Part shown: positions 1 through 6,420 of the stretch, one piece after another
How the letters are laid out: each line of letters opens with the position of its first letter
Position numbering within the stretch: the stretch's first letter is position 1
Assembly (NCBI GenBank): GCA_031273305.1
Contig: JAISSC010000083.1
Coordinates: forward strand, 1-8,214
DNA length: 8,214 nt
Reading direction: 5' to 3'
Source: Flavobacteriaceae bacterium
GTDB taxonomy: Bacteria > Bacteroidota > Bacteroidia > Flavobacteriales > Weeksellaceae
Made by a program: the position numbers and the translations under genes
Notes under the pieces: generated by a model
What the model saw: the letters and a program-made list of their open reading frames with translations, nothing else
Database searches by the model: none
Told to the model about the DNA's origin: nothing

Positions 1-116
1 CTCCTGATTTGGGATTTAATAAATTGTTATTATTTCCGGTCGGAATTATTATACTGGTTGTTTTTGGTTATCTATATTTAACATATACAAGAAATAATAC
101 ATGGAAATTTTATTAG
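1..116 (+). CDS. C-terminal end of an integral membrane protein (partial)
   Basis: An open frame enters from the left edge (first full codon at position 3) and runs 37 codons to a TAG at 114-116. The tail has one clear hydrophobic segment, LLLFPVGIIILVVFGYLYL, flanked by polar residues and ending in a basic stretch (TYTRNNTWKFY). This looks like the last membrane helix of a transporter or other polytopic protein with a short cytoplasmic tail. The frame overlaps the start of the next gene by 16 bp, a common sign of translational coupling. Another frame is also open at the left edge and ends at 81, but its composition is less gene-like. Too little is visible to name a family, and the gene could also be spurious. 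Confidence 0.5.
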   Translation, partial: PDLGFNKLLLFPVGIIILVVFGYLYLTYTRNNTWKFY

Positions 117-685
117 CAACGCAAAACGAACATAAAAAAGAAGAAATAATAGCCATGCTTCCTCAGAATTTTCTCCTCAAAACCTTTAAGGATTACGATT
201 TCAATGGGGATATAGAGGAAACTGGAAAGACGTTTGAAGAAAATGCCTATATTAAAGCCAAATTCGGATACGATTTATCCCATATTCCCTGTTTTTCGGA
301 TGATAGCGGTATGGTGGTTGAAGCCTTGAACGGAGAGCCGGGAATCTATTCCGCCCGATATGCCGGAACAGGAGATTTTAAAGATAATATTGCTAAAGTT
401 CTTAAGAATATGAGAGATGTAGCTTATAGAAACGCTTATTTTATAAGTGTTATTTGCTGGGTTAGTGAAAAAGAAACCCGATATTTCGAAGGAAGGGTAT
501 ATGGTACTATTTCTACGGAAGTAAGAGGAGTTCACGGGTTTGGTTATGATCCTATCTTTATCCCGAATGGATATACTCATAGTTTCGCTGAAATTGCTCC
601 CGAAAAGAAGAATCAAATCAGCCACCGGGCAATTGCATTAGAAAAATTCAAGAATTTTTTAGATTCCCAATCGGTTAATTTTTAA
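101..685 (+). CDS. rdgB: Non-canonical purine NTP pyrophosphatase, RdgB/HAM1 family
   Basis: This 194-residue protein hydrolyses deaminated purine nucleoside triphosphates (ITP, dITP, XTP) to the monophosphate and pyrophosphate, keeping them out of DNA and RNA in the cytosol. The family hallmarks are present in order: the N-terminal ATQN substrate loop at residues 6-9, the acidic segment DIEETGKTFEENA (37-49), SDDSG with the expected catalytic Asp68 (66-70), GIYSARYAG (81-89), GFGYDPIF (146-153) and the C-terminal SHR base-recognition motif (174-176). The length is typical for the family. DSGM replaces the more usual DSGL, a mild substitution. The ATG at 101 is preferred because the first strand begins directly with the conserved MEILLATQN. 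The start lies inside the end of the upstream membrane-protein frame. No clear terminator follows. Confidence 0.96.
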   Translation: MEILLATQNEHKKEEIIAMLPQNFLLKTFKDYDFNGDIEETGKTFEENAYIKAKFGYDLSHIPCFSDDSGMVVEALNGEPGIYSARYAGTGDFKDNIAKVLKNMRDVAYRNAYFISVICWVSEKETRYFEGRVYGTISTEVRGVHGFGYDPIFIPNGYTHSFAEIAPEKKNQISHRAIALEKFKNFLDSQSVNF

Positions 686-775
686 TTGAATTAGATATTT
701 TTTTGAATAAATTGCTTATTTACAAAACTGAATAACGATATTTAGTTTATTTTATAAATCAAATGGAATAATTTA

Positions 776-807
776 ATTGTCATATACCTAAATATATCCT
801 AAATTTA
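776..807 (+). promoter_or_regulatory. Candidate Bacteroidota-type promoter for asnB
   Basis: ATTG at 776-779 is followed after 20 bp by TAAATTTA at 800-807. The Bacteroidota housekeeping consensus is TTTG near -33 and TAnnTTTG near -7 with about this spacing; each box here has one mismatch. Transcription would start near 814, giving a leader of about 28 nt before the asnB ATG. The whole 686-841 spacer is extremely AT-rich, so chance matches are likely. No operator or riboswitch-like structure was seen in it. Confidence 0.3.
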
Positions 808-841
808 CAAAAATTTTAAATCTTAAATATAAACTATAATT

Positions 842-2506
842 ATGTGTGGATTTGTAGGAGTTTTCGAACTAAAGGAAAACAGTGAAATAATAAGGGCTCA
901 GGCTTTAAAAATGGCTAAAAAGATTCGTCACCGCGGGCCGGATTGGTCAGGGATTTATTGTGATGAAAAAGCAGTTATGGCTCATGAAAGACTATCTATT
1001 GTTGATGTTGTTTCAGGAGGACAGCCATTGCTTAGCGAAGATAAAAGTTTGATTTTAGCCGTGAACGGAGAAATTTATAATCACAAGGAAATTCGTAAAC
1101 AATTTGAAGGAAAATATAACTTCCAGACTAATTCCGATTGTGAGGTTATTCTTGCTTTATATCGGGAGAAAGGAGTGAAACTTTTTGAAGATATTACGGG
1201 TATTTATGCTTTTGTACTTTACGATAAAGAAAAAAACGCATATCTGGTAGGGCGTGATCATATGGGAATCATCCCTCTTTATATGGGATATGATAAAGAA
1301 GGACAACTATACGTAGCCAGCGAGTTGAAGTCGTTGGAAGGTGTTTGTCCGGATATTAAAGAATTTGAGCCGGGTAAATATTTTTATAGCCCTGAGGGAG
1401 AGATAAAGACATGGTATCATAGGGAATGGATGGATTTTGATAAAGTAAAAGATAACGTTTCGGATGTTCGGAAATTACGAGAAGGACTGGAAGATGCCGT
1501 GCACCGTCAGTTGATGTCTGATGTTCCTTATGGCGTACTCCTTTCCGGAGGACTGGATTCTTCGATTATTTCGGCTGTAGCTAAAAAATATGCAGGTAAA
1601 AGGGTAGAAGATGATAACAAAACGGATGCATGGTGGCCTCAGTTGCATTCTTTTGCAGTCGGACTGAAAGGTGCACCTGATCTACTGGCAGCGAGAAAGG
1701 TTGCTGATTATATCGGAACCGTGCATCATGAAATTCATTTTACCATAGAAGAAGCCTTAGATGCTCTAAGCGATGTAATATACCATATTGAAACCTATGA
1801 TGTAACTACGGTCAGGGCTTCTACTCCTATGTATTTGCTGGCGAGATATATCAAATCTATGGGAATAAAGATGGTGTTATCCGGAGAAGGTTCCGATGAA
1901 ATATTCGGGGGATATTTATATTTTCATAAGGCTCCTAATGCCCAAGCCTTTCATGAAGAAACCGTAAGGAAGTTGGATAAACTCCACCTGTATGACTGTT
2001 TGCGGGCAAATAAAGCATTAATGGCTTGGGGCGTAGAAGGACGTGTTCCTTTTCTGGATCGTGAGTTTATGGATATAGCCATGACCTTAAACCCAAAAGA
2101 TAAAATGTGTGGAAACGGAAAAATTGAAAAACATATATTGAGAGAAGCCTTTGAGGATTATTTACCTAAGGAGATCGTTTGGAGGCAAAAGGAACAATTT
2201 TCGGACGGAGTAGGTTACTCATGGATTGATACCTTGAAAGAGATTGCAAATAAAAAAATCTCAGACAAGCAAATGGAGCGGGCAGCAGAACGTTTTCCTA
2301 TTAATCCTCCTATGTCTAAAGAAGAGTACTGGTTCCGAAGCATTTTTGAAGAACATTTTCCGTCTCCGGCAGCAGCCCAAACGGTTCCTTCCGTGCCTTC
2401 CGTTGCTTGTAGTTCAGCCGTTGCACTGGAATGGGATGAAGCCTTCAAAAACAATCCTGATCCTTCAGGAAGGTCGGTAAAAACCGTACATGCAGATACT
2501 GTTTAA
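842..2506 (+). CDS. asnB: Asparagine synthetase B (glutamine-hydrolysing)
   Basis: This 554-residue cytosolic enzyme makes asparagine from aspartate, glutamine and ATP, releasing glutamate, AMP and pyrophosphate. The N-terminal glutaminase domain (about 1-195) begins MCGFVG, so Cys2 becomes the N-terminal nucleophile after Met removal. It also shows RHRGPD (29-34), RLSIVD (50-55), NGEIYNH (75-81) and SDCE (98-101). The synthetase domain carries the ATP pyrophosphatase loop SGGLDSS (235-241), SGEGSDEIFGG (347-357) and EGRVPFLD (399-406). The C-terminus ALEWDEAFKNNPDPSGR (528-544) is the ending typical of E. coli-type AsnB, preceded by an Ala/Pro/Val-rich linker. The length matches the E. coli type and all visible catalytic motifs are intact. 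The ATG at 842 is fixed by the need for Cys at position 2. The gene appears monocistronic, with an AT-rich spacer before it and a strong terminator after it. Confidence 0.98.
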   Translation: MCGFVGVFELKENSEIIRAQALKMAKKIRHRGPDWSGIYCDEKAVMAHERLSIVDVVSGGQPLLSEDKSLILAVNGEIYNHKEIRKQFEGKYNFQTNSDCEVILALYREKGVKLFEDITGIYAFVLYDKEKNAYLVGRDHMGIIPLYMGYDKEGQLYVASELKSLEGVCPDIKEFEPGKYFYSPEGEIKTWYHREWMDFDKVKDNVSDVRKLREGLEDAVHRQLMSDVPYGVLLSGGLDSSIISAVAKKYAGKRVEDDNKTDAWWPQLHSFAVGLKGAPDLLAARKVADYIGTVHHEIHFTIEEALDALSDVIYHIETYDVTTVRASTPMYLLARYIKSMGIKMVLSGEGSDEIFGGYLYFHKAPNAQAFHEETVRKLDKLHLYDCLRANKALMAWGVEGRVPFLDREFMDIAMTLNPKDKMCGNGKIEKHILREAFEDYLPKEIVWRQKEQFSDGVGYSWIDTLKEIANKKISDKQMERAAERFPINPPMSKEEYWFRSIFEEHFPSPAAAQTVPSVPSVACSSAVALEWDEAFKNNPDPSGRSVKTVHADTV

Positions 2507-2535
2507 TTCCAAGTTTTATTATACTAACATATATT

Positions 2536-2571
2536 AAAGGTCTTTACAATTATCAGGTAAAGACCTTTTTT
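2536..2571 (+). terminator. Rho-independent terminator of asnB
   Basis: AAAGGTCTTTAC (2536-2547) and GTAAAGACCTTT (2557-2568) form a perfect 12-bp stem with a 9-nt loop. The stem runs into a tract of six T (2566-2571). It starts 29 bp after the asnB stop codon. On the opposite strand the stem is followed only by TTTAATAT, so it could act weakly on transcripts coming from the convergent gene. Confidence 0.93.
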
Positions 2572-2620
2572 ATGTTTTGTAAATACCTGAGTTTGGGATA
2601 TATTGATATACAGTAAGTTC

Positions 2621-2766
2621 TAGGGATGTCCCGATTTGGGTGTCTCTGTGCGTTGTTATTGTGTAATAACCTTATGCACAGAGGATTGCAGGGAGCAGTA
2701 GCCTGTCTTTGCCGATGCAGGTTAAGCAATCATCCTCTTGCGAAGCAAAAAAAAACACCGACAGGT
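2621..2766. other. Structured intergenic element of unknown nature
   Basis: Between the asnB terminator and the convergent gene lies about 145 bp with roughly 46% GC by hand count, visibly richer than its surroundings and dense in inverted repeats. Pairings seen: GGGA/TCCC (2623-2626 with 2629-2632, or CCC 2630-2632 with GGG 2638-2640); GGTGT/ACACC (2639-2643 with 2755-2759), which would close the whole element; CTCTGTGC/GCACAGAG (2644-2651 with 2676-2683); GAGGAT/ATCCTC (2681-2686 with 2732-2737), extended by TGC/GCA; CCTGTC/GACAGG (2702-2707 with 2760-2765); and TTGC/GCAA (2738-2741 with 2745-2748). Some pairings exclude each other. It could be a small RNA, a repeat or miniature-transposon relic, or a bidirectional transcription-stop region. 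No known RNA family was recognised. A 50-codon frame crosses it but is not convincing. Confidence 0.4.
2644..2683. repeat. Two-tier inverted repeat (extended hairpin)
   Basis: The outer arms CTCTGTGC (2644-2651) and GCACAGAG (2676-2683) are perfect 8-bp complements. Nested inside, GTTATT (2655-2660) and AATAAC (2665-2670) form a perfect 6-bp stem with a GTGT loop. The two tiers are separated by an asymmetric internal loop of 3 and 5 nt. No T-tract follows on either strand, so this is not a standard intrinsic terminator. Confidence 0.75.
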
Positions 2767-2774
2767 CAATATAT

Positions 2775-3428
2775 TTAGGTAAGAGGATTTACATGTTTTC
2801 TTTTTAAGATAAGAAAATTCCGAAGGCTGTAAAATTTATCGGAATCGTTCCAGCAAATTGTTTTGATTTTATCTGTCAATGCCGGCCATTCCTCGTTGTT
2901 TTTGAGAACCTCTATCATTTTTTCTTCCTTGTTGATGTTGGCATAATACAATTGGAACCAGTAGATGTTTTCTTCCAGTTTTTCGTTTTGTATCTGATTT
3001 TCAATGGTGCTAAATAAATTTTCGGGGATATTAAAGTCTCCCTTACATCCGAAGTTTCCTATATAAGCATTCCATACGTTGCCTTGTATCTCCCATTCCT
3101 CAACCCCTACCTGTTCTTCATTTTCAACCTGCCAGAAAGCAGACAGGAATACAGGTAAAGAATTTGCATAAAAATTCTGAAAAGCGTTTTGTGTTGCAGA
3201 CAGTTCATCCTTACCGATTCCCGGAAAACTCTCCCGTATAACTCTGTTTTCGTCTAAAAGTACGATAATATCCAGACGTATGCCTGCCCCGTTTTCATAT
3301 TTTCTACAATCCTGAGTGGAAGCACTAATGGCAGGAAGCCGTTCATCGACCAGAATCCAGTCGTTGTATTCTACCATGTTTAGTTCATGAGCTTGTAATA
3401 TATTAGCTAAAATTTCCAAAGCTGTCAT
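2775..3428 (-). CDS. DUF6348 family protein, function unknown
   Basis: The predicted protein has 217 residues, no signal peptide and no membrane helix, so it is probably cytosolic. From memory of family patterns it resembles DUF6348: an N-terminal helix ILANILQAHEL, RLDIIVLLDENRVIRESFPGIG (51-72), AFQNFYANSLPVFLSAFW (82-99), WNAYIGNFG (119-127), YWFQLYYANIN (156-166) and the C-terminal FYSLRNFLIL (199-208). No catalytic signature is recognisable. The frame stays open upstream to a TTG at 3503, but the first ATG is at 3428, the conserved-looking part begins there, and a TACTTTTG promoter-like box sits between the two starts; the ATG is therefore chosen. It stands alone, convergent with asnB and divergent from pstS. 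Nine A at 2747-2755 (T on its own strand), about 20 nt past the stop, may help termination. Confidence 0.8.
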   Translation of the reverse strand: MTALEILANILQAHELNMVEYNDWILVDERLPAISASTQDCRKYENGAGIRLDIIVLLDENRVIRESFPGIGKDELSATQNAFQNFYANSLPVFLSAFWQVENEEQVGVEEWEIQGNVWNAYIGNFGCKGDFNIPENLFSTIENQIQNEKLEENIYWFQLYYANINKEEKMIEVLKNNEEWPALTDKIKTICWNDSDKFYSLRNFLILKRKHVNPLT

Positions 3429-3442
3429 GGGTAAATTTTTTT

Positions 3443-3450
3443 CAAAAGTA
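3443..3450 (-). promoter_or_regulatory. Candidate -7 promoter box for the DUF6348 gene
   Basis: On the minus strand TACTTTTG (3450 down to 3443) matches the Bacteroidota -7 consensus TAnnTTTG exactly and ends 14 bp before the ATG at 3428, implying a very short leader. No TTTG box is visible about 20 bp upstream, so only half of the promoter is supported. Confidence 0.3.
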
Positions 3451-3525
3451 CGGATTTTCCTGCTTGCTTGTTCGATGGGCAACGGATTTACAAAACTTAA
3501 CAAAAACGCAACATTATCGTAATAA

Positions 3526-3558
3526 TATTGTTATGATTAACTTCTAGTATTGTATTAA
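3526..3558 (+). promoter_or_regulatory. Candidate control region of the pst operon (direct repeat, -7-like box)
   Basis: TATTGTTATGA (3526-3536) and TATTGTATTAA (3548-3558) are direct repeats matching at 8 of 11 positions. Their 22-bp spacing, two turns of DNA, is the kind of phasing seen in PhoB-type sites, which are built of 11-bp units. TAGTATTG (3545-3552) is one mismatch from TAnnTTTG and would place a start near 3559, about 13 nt before the pstS ATG. No -33 box lies at the right distance, which would suit an activator-dependent promoter. The region is AT-rich and the site is inferred from position and spacing only. Confidence 0.25.
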
Positions 3559-3571
3559 CAAAATTATCAAA

Positions 3572-4618
3572 ATGAAAAAGGTAATTCTTTTACTATCGGG
3601 AGTTTTACTATTATTGTCGGCATGTGATTCCAAAAAAGAGGAAAAAGCCGCACTTTCGGGTGCAGGAGCCACTTTTCCCGCACCGTATTATAATATAGTT
3701 TTTAAAAATTACGCAGAAAAAACAGGAAATGATATAACTTACGGAGCTACCGGAAGCGGAAGCGGAATACGAAGTTTGAAAGACCGTACGGTAGATTTCG
3801 GAGCTACGGATGTTTTTCTTTCCGATGAAGAGTTGAAAGAAATGGGCGGAGAAGTAGTTCATATTCCTACCGCATTGGGTGCAGTGGTTTTATCCTATAA
3901 TCTTCCGGAGGTTAAAAATTTAAAACTGACGGCAGGGTTGATTTCCGAAATATACAGAGGGAAGATTACCCGTTGGAATGATGCAAAGATCAGGGCAGTT
4001 AACCCGGATATAAATTTTCCTAACCTTGCCATTTCCCCGATCTATCGTTCCGACGGCAGTGGAACTACCTATGTTTTTACCGATTATATGTCTAAGGCGG
4101 ATAAAAACTGGGAGGCGGAAATAGGGAGAGGAAAATCACTGGAATTTCCAACCGGAATAGCCGCTAAGGGAAATCCGGGAGTGTCAGGGATTATTTCTAA
4201 AGTCAAAGGTTCCATCGGGTATATAGGTTCGGAGTATGCACTGGCTTTAGATATTTCTTCGGCTTTAATAAAAAACTCCGCAGGAAATTTTGTAGAGGCT
4301 ACAACGGAGAGTATTTCTGCCTCCGCAAATATGGAACTTCCTGATGATACCTGTATTATGATTAGTAATTCAGACTCTCCGGAGGCTTATCCTATCAGTA
4401 CATTTACCTGGATTATTTTGTTTAAAGAACAGGCATATAATAACCGTGATGAAAATAAAGCAAAGGCATTGACAGGGTTGTTAGATTATATTACCGGAGA
4501 AGAAGGGCAAAAAATAGCGGCAAAAACTCATTATGCTCCTCTTCCCGAAAAAGCGGTTGAAAAAATAAGGATGAATATAAGGTCGATTACTTATAATAAT
4601 AAACCCATAATCCGATAA
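3572..4618 (+). CDS. pstS: Phosphate-binding lipoprotein PstS of the Pst ABC transporter
   Basis: This 348-residue protein is the solute-binding component that captures inorganic phosphate for the PstCAB permease. A lipoprotein signal peptide is clear: MKK, a hydrophobic core, then the lipobox LSAC with lipid-modified Cys18. The mature part shows PstS phosphate-site motifs in order: GAGATFP (30-36), GATGSGSG (58-65), DFGATD (75-80), RSDGSGTTYVF (159-169) and GNPGVSG (200-206). The Ser/Gly/Thr loops, Asp80 and Arg159 are the expected anion ligands by analogy with E. coli PstS. The C-terminal region GLLDYITGEEGQKIAAKTHYAPLP (302-325) is also typical. The mature N-terminus is charged (CDSKKEEK), as in many Bacteroidota lipoproteins. 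It is the first gene of the pst operon, followed by a 76-bp gap with no convincing terminator. The ATG at 3572 gives a proper signal peptide. Confidence 0.96.
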   Translation: MKKVILLLSGVLLLLSACDSKKEEKAALSGAGATFPAPYYNIVFKNYAEKTGNDITYGATGSGSGIRSLKDRTVDFGATDVFLSDEELKEMGGEVVHIPTALGAVVLSYNLPEVKNLKLTAGLISEIYRGKITRWNDAKIRAVNPDINFPNLAISPIYRSDGSGTTYVFTDYMSKADKNWEAEIGRGKSLEFPTGIAAKGNPGVSGIISKVKGSIGYIGSEYALALDISSALIKNSAGNFVEATTESISASANMELPDDTCIMISNSDSPEAYPISTFTWIILFKEQAYNNRDENKAKALTGLLDYITGEEGQKIAAKTHYAPLPEKAVEKIRMNIRSITYNNKPIIR

Positions 4619-4694
4619 AAAGGCTTAGGAATAAATGTGTAAGAAGATAAATAACAGAAAATCAATTTTTTAATCATTAGGTGACTCAGGTATC

Positions 4695-5546
4695 ATGAAA
4701 GACAGATTTTTTAAAATAGTATTGTTTTTGGCTTCTTTTTTTATCCTGATATTGACGGCAGGCATTGTGTATGCTTTAGTGGGTCAGAGCATGAAAACCT
4801 TCTCGGAAACAGGATTTTTTAAATTTATCATTTCCGATGAATGGAACCCTAAGACCGAAGAATACGGAGCTTTATCTTTTATATCAGGAACACTGATAAC
4901 TTCTGTATTGGCTCTGGTTTTCTGTATTTTATTTTCATTACCCGTAGCCTTGTTTAACGGAGAATATTTCAGAGGGAAGAAAGTATCCTCTTTTGTCAGT
5001 TCTGTCGTTGATCTATTGGCAGGGATTCCTTCTATAGTTTATGGACTATGGGGGTTTTATGTGGTTTGTCCTGTTTTGGTTAAGTTGGGAATCAGCACTC
5101 ACGGATTTGGAGTTTTACCGGCTTCAATGGTTCTAGCCGTTATGATTATTCCGTATGCCTCGTCCCTAAGCGCAGAATTTATCTCAATGGTGCCGAATGA
5201 ATTAAAAGAAGCGGCATATAGTCTGGGAGCTACCCGACTGGAGGTTATCCTCCGGATAAGCCTACCGGCCGCAGGTTCAGGAATCTTTACCTCTTATATA
5301 CTTGCGTTGGGGAGGGCTTTAGGAGAGACTATGGCGGTAACCATGTTGATAGGTAATACTAATAACATTCCCGCTACGATCGTAGATACGGGAAATACAA
5401 TGGCGAGTATTATTGCCAACCAGTTTGGAGAAGCGGACGGATTGAAGTTAAGTTCCTTAACAGCCATTGGATTACTGTTGTTTTTACTCACTGCCGTAAT
5501 AAATTTTATAGCGAAATATAGTATGAAAGTAATTAATAATACATGA
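4695..5546 (+). CDS. pstC: Phosphate ABC transporter permease PstC
   Basis: This 283-residue inner-membrane protein is one half of the phosphate channel and pairs with PstA. About six membrane helices can be read: 6-28, 62-87, 100-127, 138-158, 194-220 and 252-273. Between helices 1 and 2 lies the PstC-type periplasmic segment FFKFIISDEWNP...YGALSFISGTL (41-67). DLLAGIPSIVYGLWG (106-120) is a family motif. The EAA loop that contacts the ATPase is NELKEAAYSLGATRLEVIL (168-186). GRALGETMAV (206-215) holds the Arg/Glu pair implicated in phosphate transport in E. coli PstC. Similar to PstA, but the periplasmic segment and first position in the permease pair favour PstC. The ATG at 4695 is the only sensible start; no Shine-Dalgarno is visible. 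The stop lies 1 bp before pstA. Confidence 0.95.
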   Translation: MKDRFFKIVLFLASFFILILTAGIVYALVGQSMKTFSETGFFKFIISDEWNPKTEEYGALSFISGTLITSVLALVFCILFSLPVALFNGEYFRGKKVSSFVSSVVDLLAGIPSIVYGLWGFYVVCPVLVKLGISTHGFGVLPASMVLAVMIIPYASSLSAEFISMVPNELKEAAYSLGATRLEVILRISLPAAGSGIFTSYILALGRALGETMAVTMLIGNTNNIPATIVDTGNTMASIIANQFGEADGLKLSSLTAIGLLLFLLTAVINFIAKYSMKVINNT

Positions 5547-5547
5547 T

Positions 5548-6420
5548 ATGTTTTCATTATCCAATATAAGATACAGAGAAATAAAAAGTACGTTATTTTT
5601 TTATGGGATTTGTTTTTTCTCATTCCTTGCCATGATTCCTCTTTTCTTAATTCTTTGGGAATTGGTGAAGAAAGGATACAAACAATTTAACATACAGCTA
5701 TTTACGGAAGTAGCTCCTACCTCAATGGATGCTATGTTGGCACGGATGAGTGATGAACTTATTCCCGGAGGGATATTAAATGGAATAACCGGAACTTTAT
5801 TGATATTGGGAATCTCTGTTTTGATTTCCATACCTGTGGGAATTTTTGTCGGGATATATCTTGCCGAAAAACAGAATAGTTTTTTTGCAGGTTTAATTCG
5901 CAACCTGACCGACCTGTTGCAGGGAATACCGTCTATTGTAATAGGTATCATAGTTTATATCTGGGTAGTAAAACCGATGCATTCCTACTCTGCTCTGGCG
6001 GGAAGTATAGCCCTTTCCATCATGATGTTACCCATGATCATCCGTTCTACGGAAGAAAGTATCAAAATGTTGCCGTCTTCACTAAAAGAAGCAGCTCTGG
6101 CTCTGGGAGGTTCCTACGTAAATGTAGTTTTTAAGGTACTTTTGCCCTCTGCCTTCGGAGGACTATTTACAGGTTCTTTGCTTGCTATTTCACGGGTGAT
6201 GGGAGAAACCGCTCCTCTCTTGGTTACGGCTTTAGGCGCATCCATTATAAATTGGGATATGACGAAACCGACAAGTGCTATCCCTTTATTGATTTGGGAG
6301 TTTTACAATGATCCTAATCTCTCCGATTTAGTCTGGTCTTCCTCCCTGTTATTGTTATTAATCATTTTAGCTATTAACCTCACGGCAAAAAATATTTCAA
6401 AAAAATGGAAAATTCAGTAG
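5548..6420 (+). CDS. pstA: Phosphate ABC transporter permease PstA
   Basis: This 290-residue inner-membrane protein is the second half of the phosphate channel. Helices are visible at about 15-40, 80-106, 118-142, 148-165, 202-228 and 262-280. PstA traits are GGILNGITGTLLI (74-86), IPVGIFVGIYLAE (95-107), DLLQGIPSIVIGI (122-134), the EAA loop SLKEAALALGGSYVNVVFKVLLP (178-200) and SRVMGETAPLLVTALG (215-230); the last contains the Arg/Glu motif diagnostic of this subunit. The long hydrophilic stretch at 41-75 is the first external loop. The start follows the pstC stop by one base (TGATATG), and the end overlaps pstB by 16 bp, so the three proteins are probably translationally coupled. Length and motifs are intact. 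Confidence 0.95.
   Translation: MFSLSNIRYREIKSTLFFYGICFFSFLAMIPLFLILWELVKKGYKQFNIQLFTEVAPTSMDAMLARMSDELIPGGILNGITGTLLILGISVLISIPVGIFVGIYLAEKQNSFFAGLIRNLTDLLQGIPSIVIGIIVYIWVVKPMHSYSALAGSIALSIMMLPMIIRSTEESIKMLPSSLKEAALALGGSYVNVVFKVLLPSAFGGLFTGSLLAISRVMGETAPLLVTALGASIINWDMTKPTSAIPLLIWEFYNDPNLSDLVWSSSLLLLLIILAINLTAKNISKKWKIQ

Noticed and set aside
686..841. Possible terminator or leader RNA between rdgB and asnB
   Set aside because: Only short, weak A/T pairings are visible; no stable stem with a T-tract and no known leader motif.
2215..2454. Open frames in other frames and on the minus strand within asnB
   Set aside because: They are fully inside a strongly supported gene with intact motifs, and their translations show no domain.
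2676..2721. Possible signal recognition particle RNA, because GGGAGCAG and a nearby GCC recall its conserved apical part
   Set aside because: The GNRA-type tetraloop and the complementary strand expected just before GGAGCAG are missing, and the preceding bases pair elsewhere.
2738..2755. TTGC-GAA-GCAA hairpin next to nine A as a terminator
   Set aside because: On the + strand the tract is A, not T. On the - strand the T-run comes before this hairpin, and only a 3-bp dyad precedes the T-run, so it is at best a weak stop.
2626..2778. A 50-codon ATG frame on the + strand rich in Cys and Arg across the structured element
   Set aside because: Its length fits chance in a GC-richer patch. It crosses the inverted repeats, overlaps the end of the convergent gene, ends in a low-complexity Lys-rich stretch, and has no recognisable domain or start context.
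5294..5951. Minus-strand open frames opposite pstC and pstA
   Set aside because: They are shadows of hydrophobic codon usage in the permease genes and encode no recognisable protein.
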